NCBI GenBank assembly: GCA_002633005.1
Contig: NMRA01000085.1
Coordinates: 913,252 to 977,251 of the forward strand
Source of the DNA: Phoronis australis
Lineage: Eukaryota > Phoronida > Phoronidae
Length of the DNA: 64,000 nt
Direction of reading: 5' to 3'
The stretch's first letter is position 1. Each line of letters begins with the position of its first letter. Under the pieces are notes generated by a model. That model was not told the DNA's origin. It made no database searches and saw only the letters and a list, made by a program, of their open reading frames with translations. Positions 12,676 to 25,270 of the stretch are shown in pieces. Both the position numbers and the translations under genes were made by a program.

Positions 12676-13098
12676 ATTGCACCTGCAAAAGCTCAAAATT
12701 CTACAGTTAGTTGTGTGTCAACATGCGAACAATCCAAACTGTGGTAGAAATTGAATATAGTTTTTCAAATAGTTATTTTTGTTTATTAAAAGGTAAAATT
12801 TCAGTTTGTACTGTGTTGTGAACACAAGATTCACGCATAACACTTAATGTGGCCCCTAAATGATAAATGAACACCACAGATGAGGGTTCAACACAGACAC
12901 TAGCTTTCCCCATTTCCAAAATAGTGCTGAGAACCACTTTGGTTTGACAGGCTCCCTATGCAAGCTTACAACATTCGAGCAACAGTGTTGCACGATACAA
13001 GCACAGACCAGCTCGTTTATTTTATCCCTGAAACGTGGCGGAGTTCAGTCAGTGCATGCAAATAAAAAGCAACCACTTTATTGAGGCAAGACCACACT

Positions 13099-13523
13099 AT
13101 AAAAACGTCCAAGTTTGGCTAACTTGGGAACATCATGTCTCAGAAATGGACAATTGGATTGCAGTGAAATTTTCACAAACATTGTACTTTTCTACAAAAG
13201 GGTGTTTCTGATTGTTTTTTTTATAACGATCTACTTTGGGGGGGGGTTACGAAATGTTGGAACTCATGGGAATTTAATGGAAAACTTATAACTGACATAA
13301 AGAAATGAAATTTGACAGAGTTTTGAAATTTCATCTTGAACATATATTTCAAAAGAAACTTGATCATGTAGGTTATCACCATGGTGAATTTTAATAAAAA
13401 CACACGGTCACGTGACAAATTAAAGGCAAATTGGTATGACATAAAAATCAACTTCAACTTCTACAAGTAAAACTTTCAGGAAGTTATATTCTGTAGTTTT
13501 GCAGGTGTTTGACCGACCTCATG
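13099..13523 (+). repeat. Interspersed repeat family R2, plus copy
   Basis: It starts AAAACGTCCAAGTTTGGCTA, continues with GAACATCATGTCTCAGAAAT and ends CTGTAGTTTTGCAGGTGTTT. It shares order and spacing with copies at 14293-14800, 18935-19372 and 44818-45262. Confidence 0.6.
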
Positions 13524-14292
13524 ACCATACACTAAAAAAAAACACAGTACAGTAAAACAAGCCTTCCTGAATTTCTGACACATTTCTTTTTGTACCAGAG
13601 TTTTTCATTTCGGTCACAAGATGCTGAAAGTGAATGGTTCCGCCCAGGAAGTTTAGCGACTACGCTCGGTAGTAACCTGAATACGTCACGAGGACTGAGC
13701 ATCGTGTGAGCGTATCACGTGTCTTTGTGGAAAGCACTGGCCGACACTAATCAGGCTAACGATCTTGGAAAATTACATATACAATAACAGAGCAACTTGT
13801 CAGCGTATATTTTGTTCCTTAGCTGTGAAGCAGTTAGTAAATGAATTAACCATTTAAGTGCTCAGCTTCAACCTATGCCATTGAGAATAACACGGGCTTT
13901 CGAGTGGACAGTCAGCAGACGTAGGCGAGAATATTAATGATCCATTGAGAGGGGGTTTAATCACATTCAATGCCCCGTGAGGTAAAGTGGAATCAGATTA
14001 CTTAATATCCTACATACTGGATGGCAAGAAGAGTGAATGTCCTGGTGACAAACAGTCAACTCAGAAATTCTTGTTTTTCCAAACTTGTTCATTAAAACAT
14101 GTTCAGTTATCATATACTTCTTTAACATTTTCCAAGATTTCTTGACCTTTCTGAGGTTAAACTACAAAGGTTTGACTTTGAACTTCGACGACTTAAAGCC
14201 CATTTATAACCAAACAAGCCTTGCTTAGGTACAAAAGAGCTTCTCATATCGCAACCATGAATTTAATCAAATAATCCATGGAGGTTGTGTAG

Positions 14293-14800
14293 GACCCTAG
14301 AAAAATGTCCAAATTTTGCAAACTCAGGAACATCGTATTTCAGAAATGGCTGACCAAATTCATATAAAATGTTCAAATACCTTCATGCGTTAAGCAGTGT
14401 TCTCCAAAACGCTGTTAGACTTATCTTTAAAACGTTTTTTCTTAGCTATGGGCTACCAAAAAGTAGGTCTTTTATGATTTTCATGGAAAACATCAAAGCT
14501 GCATAAAGTGAGATCCAAATGATAATTTAACTGTAACAGCGTTTTTATAATTTCACCTAGCACTATTATATCATATGGAATTTGGTCAAATAGCATGTTA
14601 GTCATACTGTTGATCTGCTAAACCTTTTTGCTACAAGTCATTAAAGACATGGATGTGTGACTAAAATAATGTCAGAGTTGAAAAAATTTCAAAAATCAAA
14701 TACTACAGGCTCTATTTACTTTCAGAAAATGTATGCTTTCTCTAAGTTAAAGTCTACAGTTTTGCATGTACTTGGCGTAAGACACAGGCTTGTCAATAAT
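14293..14800 (+). repeat. Interspersed repeat family R2, plus copy
   Basis: It starts GTAGGACCCTAGAAAAATGT, includes GAACATCGTATTTCAGAAAT and CAGTGTTCTCCAAAACGCTG, and ends CTACAGTTTTGCATGTACTT. The most complete copy seen. The internal CAGTGTTCTCC resembles the transposon ends at 40827 and 58682, but its context differs. Confidence 0.65.
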
Positions 14801-16387
14801 CTCAACAGTTTATGAAAAGCATGACTTCCTCAGCGTGACAATCTGTTATGTTAAGGAAATCAAACTGTCGGCGAACGGAAAATGTCAGGGTATCTTAACA
14901 TTTCTGGTTGCCATACGAGGACTTGCTATACAGTTATAGCCTCAGGTAACCCATAAAGCCCGCACATACATTCAGTGTTCTTAGGCAATGACAAATTTAT
15001 GAACAGATCCTTCTCCTGAACTAAGAGTGTAAGAATTTAATTCTTATAACTTTTCACATGTTTAGAACATGTGTTCGGTCTCAATAAAATTAATCGCTAA
15101 GAAAATTGTCGTCATAAATAACACTGGAAAGTTCTTATTTTTGATAACTCTACAGTCAATGTTGGCGATTATCTTTATATAATTATAATGGTACTGTTTA
15201 GTATTCAAATTACATGCATAATTATGTAGATATGTATGTATATGTACATATCATAGAATTGTTGACACAAGTTACAAGAAGTCCCATGTCAGAGACAAGT
15301 TTGTTCCTGAGATGACAAAAAATTATGAAACAGATGTCATGTAAGGCATTTCACTAACACTGCATGTTTGAGCATTTCCGTGGATGGACGAGTAAATGTT
15401 TTCACATGCCTGGCCTGTGTTCCGTAGATACGAGACATTCGCAAAAACGCAAGATCATTCAAGTCTTTCAGATAACACCACGAAGTGAAGCAAGTGATCA
15501 CACACTAGTTTTTCGTACAATTATCTCCGATCTATGGAACGCAGACGTGGTACGACCACGCACGCAGGAAGCAGTTAATTACCGGTGATAATTGGAGAAA
15601 ATCATTTTACACATTGCGTGGGAAGAAGATGTTATTTTAGCACTGCTTCGAGCAACAAGGTAGCTCTTAAATAAGACACTTTTCCTATTAGCTCTCTTTA
15701 CAGTAATGAACGTCAGAAAGAGACTTCCGCTTCATCCTGGGGTTTTTTGGACAGTAATTCACTATTACACAGTCGTTCATTAATTCAAAAACATAGTAAG
15801 AAATTTCACTGTCAACCCCTATCATTGTGCGATTGGATTAAGTCAACTAATTTATTTTAACTTTTTTACATCAGTTGGGATAGAAATTCTGATGCTTTAT
15901 CACTCGCAGCCACTAATTATGTAGTTGCGGAATCTTCTTCGCAGTGAGAAATGTATGGGACATGATGGTTTGCCTTTTTCCGAAAGCCATTAGTATATCC
16001 CACTGCACATCAGTGAAAACTTGCCAGCATTATGATAGCAGGAAAGGTCTTAAAACGCCATCTGTACCCGGTAGGTTAAATTTCAATATGGCGCAGCTAT
16101 GTCAAAAATCAGCTACAGTGTATTAGAAAGACAGCATAATGCAACAGTTTGGACAACAGTTTTGATAAGTGAGGCCTGCATTCGATTCCTGTGTTGGCTG
16201 GCAGACAAGGAGTATGGCACCAATCGTCTGTTGCCTTCTAGACCTAGGGCTCACGAAAAGGAGGGAGTGTAGTGTGAATGTTGAAGACACTAGTGGAAAG
16301 CATAGCTCAGCACAGTTAAGGTTATCGATTGTTTTTATATTATGCACTTACTAAACATGCCATCTGTAACTATTATTTTATGTTTGA

Positions 16388-16612
16388 TAACGTGATATAG
16401 TGATATTGCAATCTAATGATATTGTGATATAGTCGCACTGTAATGTAGTGATGTGATATAATACTGTTGTGATAAAGTGATAGAGATATCGTGATAAATT
16501 GCAGAGACTGGAACAAGCTGTGTTACAAGCAACACATTGCTACTATTTCTTGTTTGATACATTGATATTGTGAAACCATGATATAGTGATATCGCAATAT
16601 AGTCTATGGTAA
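16388..16612 (+). repeat. Degenerate GTGATATA-type tandem array
   Basis: A stretch built of variants of GTGATATAGTGATATTGCAA, repeated irregularly with an interruption near 16500-16555. It is a decayed short-period satellite; open frames across it on the minus strand are a product of the repeat, not a gene. Confidence 0.75.
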
Positions 16613-16688
16613 GCACAACTTGAACCAATGCATGCATGTTGGGTGATAGGGTCATGCTTGTCGTAACGGTATCACAAGACTCCACAAC

Positions 16689-16923
16689 TACTGTAAAATT
16701 GCACCAATTTAGAACACAATATGGCAGACACGCGAATTTTTTAATTTTTTAATTTCCCAAAGTACCAGAAAAATATTTTATGGTTTTTAAGTTCTATATC
16801 ATAGCTGTTATCAGATAATATTTTAACAAGAAACTGTGGATATTCGCAGCAATGTAAGAAATCTTGATTTGAAAAATGAAAAAAATATCGATTTTTCTGA
16901 GAAACTGGCGAGATTTTACTGTA
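16689..16923 (+). mobile_element. MITE family M1, best-preserved copy
   Basis: The left end TACTGTAAAATTGCACCAAT and right end TGGCGAGATTTTACTGTA are inverted repeats of about 24 bp. Both begin with TA followed by C(A/T)GT, the pattern of Tc1/mariner-type elements with TA target duplication. At ~235 bp with no coding capacity it fits a non-autonomous MITE. It carries the family's internal mark AACACAATATGGCAGACA. Other copies are at 12441, 27813, 33592, 39691, 43511, 48354, 49718 and 57420 (cut at 54494). Confidence 0.72.
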
Positions 16924-17011
16924 CACGTACATGCCCCATCATACAACACTAGGCCAGCATTGTCATTGCCACACCACACAAACATGGCCGATAAGGCGTG
17001 CGCACACTAAC

Positions 17012-17176
17012 CTCTCAAGAGCAATCATCTGTTGTTTCTGCCGTTGGTAGTGATACATCTGGGCGCTCTGTGCCAGCTTTCTGTCATCAGGGGAGACAAC
17101 CCTCTCTTTGTTTGGTCCTGTGATGCCATACGCTGGGTATTCCACCTCTTTGGCTGCCTTCATGTTCTTCTGCAAC
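17012..17176 (-). CDS. NPDC1: NPDC1-like exon: juxtamembrane and LAQSAQMYHYQ region
   Basis: Exon of 165 bp (1 + 54 codons + 2) with acceptor CTGCTCACTAG|GTTGCAG and donor GAGAG|GTTAGTGT. It encodes LQKNMKAAKEVEYPAYGITG, then VVSPDDRKLAQSAQMYHYQR and QKQQMIALE. The block SPDDRKLAQSAQMYHYQ is nearly identical to human SPGDQRLAQSAEMYHYQ (recalled), and CWYRLQ-K joins correctly across the intron. This is one of the two most conserved parts of the family and probably forms a cytoplasmic helix that binds a partner (inference; the partner is not visible from sequence). A split AG|G Arg codon sits at both ends. Confidence 0.95.
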
Positions 17177-17505
17177 CTAGTGAGCAGACGACACTGTCTC
17201 ATTTGCATAAAATATGCAAGAACGTTGAACAATAATTCTCCACTTATTTCGAACAAAAAATAATTGCCGAAGAAATATGACAAAGTAGAATTTTACTTGT
17301 CGGCCGTATTATGTGCTAAATAACTAAAGGCTGCAACACGACCATCACATTTCGTGTACAATTGAATTTCAATGAATCGGATTATTGTAGGCATCATCGT
17401 TATCAAGTCATCCATTACAAGGCCACATAAAACAGTGGTATCACTTTCAATGAACAAATGGCATCCAGCAACAGACTATGCACGAACACATGTGCACCCA
17501 CTTAC

Positions 17506-17572
17506 CTATACCAGCAGACGCCAGCAAAGATCAGACCTATCAGGCCAGCCACACTACAGGCCGCGATTATAC
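17506..17572 (-). CDS. NPDC1: NPDC1-like exon: transmembrane helix
   Basis: A 67-bp exon (2 + 21 codons + 2) with acceptor TTGTTTCAG|GTATAATC and donor TATAG|GTAAGTGG, a near-consensus site. It encodes IIAACSVAGLIGLIFAGVCW and Y, a continuous hydrophobic run that with ALFLG from the previous exon makes a helix of about 24 residues. The end AGVCWYR mirrors the human boundary ASLCWCR. The following LQKNMK is basic, which fits a type I protein with a cytosolic C-terminus by the positive-inside rule. Only 329 bp separate it from the next exon. Confidence 0.93.
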
Positions 17573-20500
17573 CTGAAACAATATGGCAACCTTGTTAATT
17601 GTTTGCGACTATTTACGACCCTAAAAATGGACATTTTTCAGCAGTCACATTTTTTTCAGGTACACTTTGCGTTGGAGTCGTCTGGAGACTTCCTTAGATG
17701 AGTGTAGAAACTTTGTGATCCCATAGAAGATATAAGTATTCAACAAAATATTTTGCACAAGGCCACAATAGAGTAAAGTCGGTTCTAGTTGTTACCACGA
17801 CTCTTTTTGACACTTGTGCTAACAGACAAAAAATGTCCGACCGTATCATTTTCTGCCGAGATTTTGTGGTTTTTTGAGAAGCAGTGCAAACAGCATAATT
17901 TACTAAGTGATGAGTAACAAAGAAATCGAATCCTGGATCACTTTTGCTGGTCTCGGGTGGATTTCCATTTTAAAAAAAGCGAGCACCTGAAAAAGTACTG
18001 CACCGGGCTCAACTTTCAAAAAACAAAACAGAGACCAGAACCAATTACGTGGTTTTTTTTGGCCTAGTGATCAGTCCTGTCACTGATGAGTACAGACACA
18101 CACAGGGTGAATAGATCAATGAGGAAGTTAGCAACAGCATCATCGATCTGTTATTGGGCTCCAAGGAAAAGGGAAAAGGAAGTGAATTTGTGTGCGCTGA
18201 GTTCGCTCTTCCGATAGTTGCTGGTGACTTTTATTTCCTGTTCCACGAGCATACTCATGGCTAAAAGATTTAGGCGAAACAGCGGAAGAAAAACATGATT
18301 GGATGACTGGTCTTTGACATCAGTCATGAAAACAAGCTATTGTGTAAAACTGAGGACAAAGAAACGCAACGACAGCTAAAATCTCCTGTGCCGAATAAAT
18401 TAATTTGAACAACAGAGGATGCATTCCATAAAGCCAACAACTCAACAGAGAAAATCACNCCCCGTACATTAAAACACGCCATCCTTTAGACAAGCAATCC
18501 ACCCTTGCCCTACAGCCAGCTAATAAGTTAAACAATAATGGCACAAAACTACGGCTCGTCATAAAAATACAAATTTTTTCTCAAGCAACAATGAAATAAG
18601 CACAAAGACTAAATCCACAATTAATTTGAAATCTCTAACGTGAAAAGACCATTTGTTCTGGTAAACGTCTAATGGGATTTGCACAGATAACGCTGACAGG
18701 AAACGGAACACGCAAACCAGCCCTTCAATTACAAACAGACAGGACGGAGTGTATTTGCCCAGGCAGTAGCACTGTCAATATTTGACAACACTACAGATCA
18801 ATACACTCGCATTCAGCCAGGAAAGATGCAACAGGTGCCTGGCAGACATTAATGTCACGCACATAGAGAAACATCAATATTACATCTTTCTGGGCTATAT
18901 AAAAGCATAAATTTGCTTTGCCAAGACCAAATGAGACTGTGGAAAAATGTCCAAATTGCAACATCAAAAGTCAAAAATGGCCGATGGGATTCAAATGAAA
19001 CCTTCAGATACAACTCTTTATGAACTGCACTCCAAAACAACAGTTATGAATGGTTTTGAAAAATTTCAACTTTCATGTGACGGACTGTCAAAAATAGATG
19101 ACTGTTGCATAAATTAAAAATGAAAAAATAATTAAGAAACTATTACATTTTTGAAATTTCACTAGTTCAAAGCACTTAATTTCTAAAATTTGGTCATAAA
19201 TATTTTTGATACGATTGATTTGCACTATATGTAATGACTATCCTTTTTCACTTAATTCTATCAATAAGACCCAGTCACATGACCAATTTAATGGAAGACT
19301 GGTATAAAGGTTCTCTATTTTCAGAAAGTACGTACTACTTTCCGAGAAAGAAATTCGATAGTTTTTAGACATGCGACAGGTTACACATAACTGCGAATTT
19401 TTATCTTTTAAAAGAGATTTAGTTCATAATGTACAGATCAAATAATTTTGCAAAGCCTGAATGCTCTTATTTTATGGCTTGAGTACACATCATTTCCACA
19501 TATCCCACTATTGTAACTGCTACTCACTCTGGTCGAGCGACACAAACCAGATACGGTAAAAATACCCCAGTTTGGGATAGTCGCCATATTTGGACAATAA
19601 ATTTTCATGATTTTAAAGATTGAGGTGTGGGTGATTTTGGCTTTTATCGCATATCTCAAATCCTGGACACTGCATTTTGAATCACAGAAGTTTGAAATCA
19701 AATCCTTGAATGTTGCCACCGAAGCGACAGAATTCGACATGGGTGATTTTGCCGTATTTCTCGTAATTTCTAATTTGGGATAGCCAATATCGCCTCTTTC
19801 TAAATAAGGTTCAACTCCCACTTTGAGTGAAATAATTAATTTTATTGACCCAAACTAGAGAACTTTGACCGTATTTGATTTGTTCTGTTCACATTTTTGC
19901 CTGGCATTGAAAACTGAAATTTTCGATTTTATTGGCATTTCATGAAGAGTCAGAAATTGAGATTACAAGTATTCCTCGGTTTAGAATTAAGTATTGCACC
20001 AAAATTATTGTTTGAACTTAAAAATGCCAACACTACATCCGCTTAAACAAGACGACGCATTTACAATCTTTCAACTTCCTAAAGCGTTCTGTCCACGAAA
20101 CCAACCTTTCATTCAGACCACTTACTGCAGCTATAAAATTGGCCTCGACAAAGTTGAGAAGTGATTTTTAGTGTTGAAAAAAACTGGCAGTCGAACAAAA
20201 CGACACGCCGTGATAACTCCACACGCAGCCGCCAATCACGAGCGATGGCAAGCGATTAGTTCTTTCCCAGAACAATAGGGGGCAGTTTGTGACTGATTTC
20301 CTACGGGCAAGTGATCGACATCAAAATTCAATTTCCATCACAGAAGGCAGGTTTATAGTGCCGCAACGACTGCTTGTTATTGGGCTTCAAGATTCAGTTT
20401 CTCAATGAGGTTTATACGTGTTACACAGTAGCACTGCGATTACCCTTATTCGCACCTTCACAACATTCATTGCAATTACGATTAATTCAAAAGGTCAATG

Positions 20501-21039
20501 CTCTGAGGGGATGACAGCTTGTTAGAGAGCTGGAAATATTTATAAGTCTCTGATCAATGTTTAACCTATAACATCAACACCTCCCAACTGACTTACAGCA
20601 ACTCTCAAGTAAACGATTGAATGGCATCTGAGTGAAACTCTGAGGAGAGCACACTCAATACCCGATCCAGTTTTATCTAATAAATAATGGGTTTCTAACT
20701 GGTTCTTAAAATCCGGGACCCCTGCCAAATTTTGGACTGATAATCTGCTGCAAGGTCAGCTACCAATAAGCAGCCGTCCGACTGACAAACAGGTTCCTTG
20801 CGACAAACAAAAATTCAGTCAGCGCCAAATTCTATAATTCCAACAATCCCATTTTACAGTATTCAAAATGTCTGATATATCTAGCATTTGGCACGGCATA
20901 CAAGAGCAGAATTTCTGGTTTTGGACTTATCTCCTTTACCTACTTCAAGTTTTTATTCCACAAACAACTCTTGTGTTTTTGCATTTTCACAACTATGTGT
21001 ACCGTATATGTATCACCGATTGACAACAGACATACATAC
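17573..21039 (-). other. NPDC1: 3.5-kb NPDC1 intron
   Basis: Intron between the stalk and transmembrane exons. It carries a single N at 18459 and an R2 repeat copy (18935-19372). The rest is AT-rich sequence with short open frames that lack domains, codon bias or splice support. Confidence 0.6.
18935..19372 (+). repeat. Interspersed repeat family R2, plus copy
   Basis: It starts GGAAAAATGTCCAAATTGC and includes TCAAAAATGGCCGATGGGAT and, near the end, AGAAAGTACGTACTACTTTC. Collinear with the other R2 copies but more diverged. Confidence 0.5.
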
Positions 21040-21198
21040 CAAGAAACAGCGCATCTCCTATTGCGGCCCCGGAGTGTATGGGCGCTACAGGCCGGTTGTT
21101 ATGTGGTTGTACGTGCTTCAGGGGCGCGGATGGATGCGGGTGCGCTTTGGCCGTGGTTTCCCTCTCTGTTCTTGGGGTTGATGGCTCCACAACGTTAT
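21040..21198 (-). CDS. NPDC1: NPDC1-like exon: extracellular linker and start of TM
   Basis: Exon of 159 bp (2 + 52 codons + 1). The acceptor is TTTCTGCAG|ATAACG and the donor CTTG|GTATGTATG. It encodes NVVEPSTPRTERETTAKAHP, then a Pro/His-rich stretch, and ends GAAIGDALFL, which begins the membrane segment completed in the next exon. The low-complexity Pro/Thr/Ser/His composition matches the poorly conserved stalk of vertebrate NPDC1 between the helical segment and the membrane, probably O-glycosylated (inference). GC content is clearly above the flanking intron. The split codon G|GT gives Gly at the junction. The best support is frame continuity and position; the stalk sequence alone would not be diagnostic. 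Confidence 0.85.
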
Positions 21199-21641
21199 CT
21201 GCAGAAATTCAAGGAGGTATAATTAATTCAGAATTGAAATGCATAGGGCAAATAATATTTGTGTCAAAAGTGATACCACAGACAATGTCTTAAACTAATT
21301 CTTCACAAGACATTGAATGAAAAAGCACAAATAATATGACAATAAACAATACCCCACGTCTCTATTACTATTTTTGTGAGGGTCCCTTAGAACGCAGGGT
21401 TACTACTGAAGAGGAAGCCCCTATGTTAGAAATTACAATAAATAAACAAAAGTTACAATGAAGTCGTGCCATCGTCACAGACAGCAATTTCACAATGACT
21501 ACCTATAGTTTAGCGGAATTGTGATATTAGCTTGGCGAAAATCGACAAAACAAAGTCCTCTCAAGTCGTCGCAGTGTTAAAAACAACTTTTTTTCAGGGA
21601 CTTCAGAAGTATTTGCCTTTCCAAAGCAATGATATGGGGTT

Positions 21642-23164
21642 ATTACACTTTGGTTGTACTGGAGTTCTATAAATTGCTTGGAAGTCCCCCAGTACTTGAA
21701 ACTTGACTAAAAAATTAACCAACAGCACAGCATGCTTTGTCCAAACTGACAAATTTGTGGTTGAATCACGCAGCATAACTAATAAATTTCGAGTTTGAGA
21801 TCAGAGATTATACCCTGAACCCTGGTCACTGACCACTGAATGAAGTTTCAAAAGATCTCTAACCAGAACAAAACAATGTCCAATTCCTCCAAAGACTCAT
21901 CACTTATTGAACAAAATTCTCATGACGTCATGAAACTGTAACCATTACAATAGAATATATACGAGTGCTTGGCACTGTACTATCAATTTCCACTTTTCAT
22001 TTTTTCGTACAATGAACTTGTTGCAATCTGTCACACTTGAAATTGATTCAACTCAAGAGGTCCTGACGTTGCCCACGCACGCATGACAAAGGGAGATAGC
22101 TAGACAGTGCGAAGCACAAGGAAGACAACTCCACAGTGAGAGGTTATAACCTCAAACCTTTCAACCTATAAGGGAATTACGTATTTGCTACATATTTTTA
22201 GCGTTTCTATAATGCTACAGTGCAGCCCCAGAATGTATAGTAAGAACTAAACAACAGTGCTAACTGAACATAGTCTACGTTAAACAAACTGTTGTATTCA
22301 TTGACAACTTGTAAATGTGAAAACAAATAATTCTGCAAATAGGTGACCTTTGCACCAATGACGTACCTTGGGGGCTCACATAGCCAGCATCATGCAGTTT
22401 TATTCCCCAACACCACATCACGATACTTACTGGACACGATTGAGTGATTTACGGCGGATCATTTTCGACATAAAACTCATTCTTAAAAACACTTGGCAAT
22501 TCTCTACGTACTTCACATTCATATCGTCGCTATATGTTGCGTTTCTAACTAATTTAACCGCGCAATCACAGAAATAAGGACTTAACCAGCAAGCTTCACT
22601 TGACGTTCAGTAACTCTAGGACGTAAAAAGCAAGGCTTCGCGAGATTACTCGAGACATTGCCGTGTATTTTAAATGAGCCATGAGACAGCTACTGAACTC
22701 TACCCTGGTTTAGAGTAGCTTTAGGAAAACACAGCTATATCAAAAGCAGGCCCAGCCAACGAGCTCTGAGAATATTGAGCAAAGGCTTTCACACCAACAC
22801 CAGCATGAAATTATTCGCTAGTTTATTTATTAAGCTAACTATGGAAAATTACCATTAACTTCACACAAAAGTAATTAGCAAAGCGGTCATTTTTCCAGAT
22901 GATGGCTAGTTTGCTTCAAATAAGTGCTGTTTTAGTACAGTTGAAAGCTTGCAAAGCAAGCCAACAACAAAGGAAAATTCTCCAGTTAATTAATAATTTT
23001 TGAAAAATTAGATAAAAATAAACATACGGCTACCTAGCAAGTTGTGCGGCAAATACATGACTATACAAATCATTTAAGCCATTATCATTTTGAGATAAAT
23101 CGCTTCTGTCATTGTTATTTTGTGATTTATCATTTACGTGGAACGACTTGATGGTCCATGGTAA
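21642..23164. repeat. N-joined tandem duplication A, copy 1
   Basis: Starts ATTACACTTTGGTTGTACTG and ends GGTCCATGGTAA directly before the N at 23165. The whole 1523 bp recurs as copy 2 (23166-24759) at roughly 95% identity with small indels; the last ~220 bp are identical in both. It lies inside an intron. Best read as an unmerged haplotype overlap rather than a biological duplication. Confidence 0.9.
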
Positions 23165-23165
23165 N

Positions 23166-24759
23166 ATTACACTTTGGTTGTACTGGAGTTCTATAAATTG
23201 CTTGGAAGTCCCCCAGTACTTCAAACTTGATTAAAAAATTAACCAACAGCACAGCATGCTTTGTCCAAACTGACAAATTTGCGCTTGAATCACGCAGCAT
23301 AACTGGTAAATTTCGAGTTTGAATCTGAGTCGAGTTTGAGATCAGAGATAATACCCTGAACCCTGGTCACTGACCACTGAATGAAGTTTCAAAAGATCTC
23401 TAACCAGAACAAGAAACAATGTCCAATTCCCCCAAAGACCCATCACTTATTGAACAAAATTCTCATGACGTCATGAAACTGTAACCATTACAATAGAATA
23501 TATACGAGTGCTTGTCACCGTACTATCAATTTCCACTTTTCATTTTTTCGTACAATGAACTTGTCGCAATCTGTCACACTTGAAATTGATTCAACTCAAG
23601 AGGTCCTGACGTTGCCCACGCACGCATGACAAAGGGAGATAGTTAGACAGTGCGAAGCACAAGGAAGACAACTCCACAGTGAGAGGTTATAACCTCAAAC
23701 CTCTCAACCTATAAGGGAATTACGTATTCGCTACATATTTTTACCGTTTCTATAATGCTACAGTGCAGCCCCAGAATGTATAGCAGGAACTAAACAACAG
23801 TGCTAACTGAACATAGTCTACGTTAAACAAACTGTTGTATTCATTGACAACTTGTAAATGTGAAAACAAATAATTCTGCAAATAGGTGACCTTTGCACCA
23901 ATGACGTACCTTGGGGCTCACATAGCCAGCATCATGCAGTGTTATTCCCCAACACCACATCACGATACTTACTGGACACGGTTGAGGGATTTACGGCGGA
24001 TCATTTTCGACATAAAACTCATTCTTAAAAACACTTGGCAATTCTCTACGTACTTCACATTCATATCGTCGCTATATGTTGCGTTTCTAACTAATTTAAC
24101 CGCGCAATCACAGACATAAGGACTCGACCAGCAAGCTTCACTTGACGAAAAAGCAGTAACTCAGTAAGTCTAGGGCGTAAAAAGCAAGGCTTCGCGAGAT
24201 TACTTGAGACATTGCCGTGTATTTTAAATGAGAACATCTGATTTCGGTTAGATTTTTCTAGCCATGAGACAGTTACTGAACTCTACCCTGGTTTAGAGTA
24301 GCTTTAGGAAAACACAGCTATATCAAAAGCAGGCCCAGCCAACGAGCTCTGAGAATATTGAGCAAAGGCTTTCACACCAACACCAGCATGAAATTATTCG
24401 CTAGTTTATTTATTAAGATAACTATGGAAAATTACCATTAACTTCACAAAAAGTAATTAGCAAAGCGGTCATTTTTCCAGAGGATGGCTAGTTTGCTTCA
24501 AATGATCCTATATACCAAGCGCTGTTTTAGTATAATTGAAAGCTTGCAAAGCAAGCCAACAACAAAGGAAAATTCTCCAGTTAATTAATAATTTTTGAAA
24601 AATTAGATAAAAATAAACATACGGCTACCTAGCAAGTTGTGCGGCAAATACATGACTATACAAATCATTTAAGCCATTATCATTTTGAGATAAATCGCTT
24701 CTGTCATTGTTATTTTGTGATTTATCATTTACGTGGAACGACTTGATGGTCCATGGTAA
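23166..24759. repeat. N-joined tandem duplication A, copy 2
   Basis: Begins immediately after the N with the same bases that open copy 1 and ends where copy 1 ends (GGTCCATGGTAA), after which unique sequence continues. It has allele-like extras such as about 30 bp near 24233 and 15 bp near 24503. No exon is included. Confidence 0.9.
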
Positions 24760-25270
24760 TTTTTTCCCTTTTCCTGCGTCATAAAACATGGCGACTGAAT
24801 AGCAACGACAGGAATTGGACGAGATGTCATGTGTAAACTGCCACATCAATAACAGTCATTAGGACGCTTTTTACATCAAGCAAAGTATGCGGAAAAACAG
24901 GTGAAAATAACAGAGATAAATCTGTATAAGATCAACACGTAGGACGAATAATTCATTCAAAATTTTATCCTAGAAATTCCACAAATAGGGCAATGCCTTA
25001 CCCAAGTATATGGATACCAAGTGAAATTTTATTTTTTCAAACTTCTCAAGTAAAATAATAATAAGTTTCAATTATTAATTTGCATGGTAAAGTGAAGATG
25101 TCATAAGCATTTGGCAGTTTCCACTCTTCTTAGACTTTATAAAATCAAAAAATTTTAGGAATTATTTTTACGGAAAAAAATTGAAGTATAGAGGATCTCA
25201 TTTTTTATGTCACGTATACTTACATCAACTAGTTTATTAGCAATAGCTAAAACAAGATGAATTAACTCAC

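Larger units (their letters stand above)
6997..17011 (-). other. NPDC1: 10-kb NPDC1 intron, repeat-rich
   Basis: Intron between the juxtamembrane and acidic-tail exons. It contains a foldback tRNA-cored element (7452-7706), family R2 copies (8095-8492 minus, 13099-13523, 14293-14800), a 21-bp inverted pair (9313-9373), one MITE copy near 12441-12675, a degenerate GATATA array (16388-16610) and another MITE at 16689-16923. A single N sits at 8619. A slightly GC-richer patch at 10330-10640 has open frames on both strands but no recognised domain. Nothing else looks coding. Confidence 0.6.
21199..25270 (-). other. NPDC1: 4.1-kb NPDC1 intron, half of it a duplicated block
   Basis: Intron between the helical-segment and stalk exons. 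About 3.1 kb is the N-joined duplication A, so the true intron is probably about 2.5 kb. No coding signal seen. Confidence 0.7.

Noticed and set aside
14393-14420. Third CAGTGTTCTCC end like transposons T1/T2
   Set aside because: It continues AAAACGCTG rather than AC, has no partner end or target duplication, and is an internal part of repeat family R2.
16131-16260. Possible second tRNA-derived SINE (CATTCGATTCC resembles a B box)
   Set aside because: No matching A box at tRNA spacing could be found.
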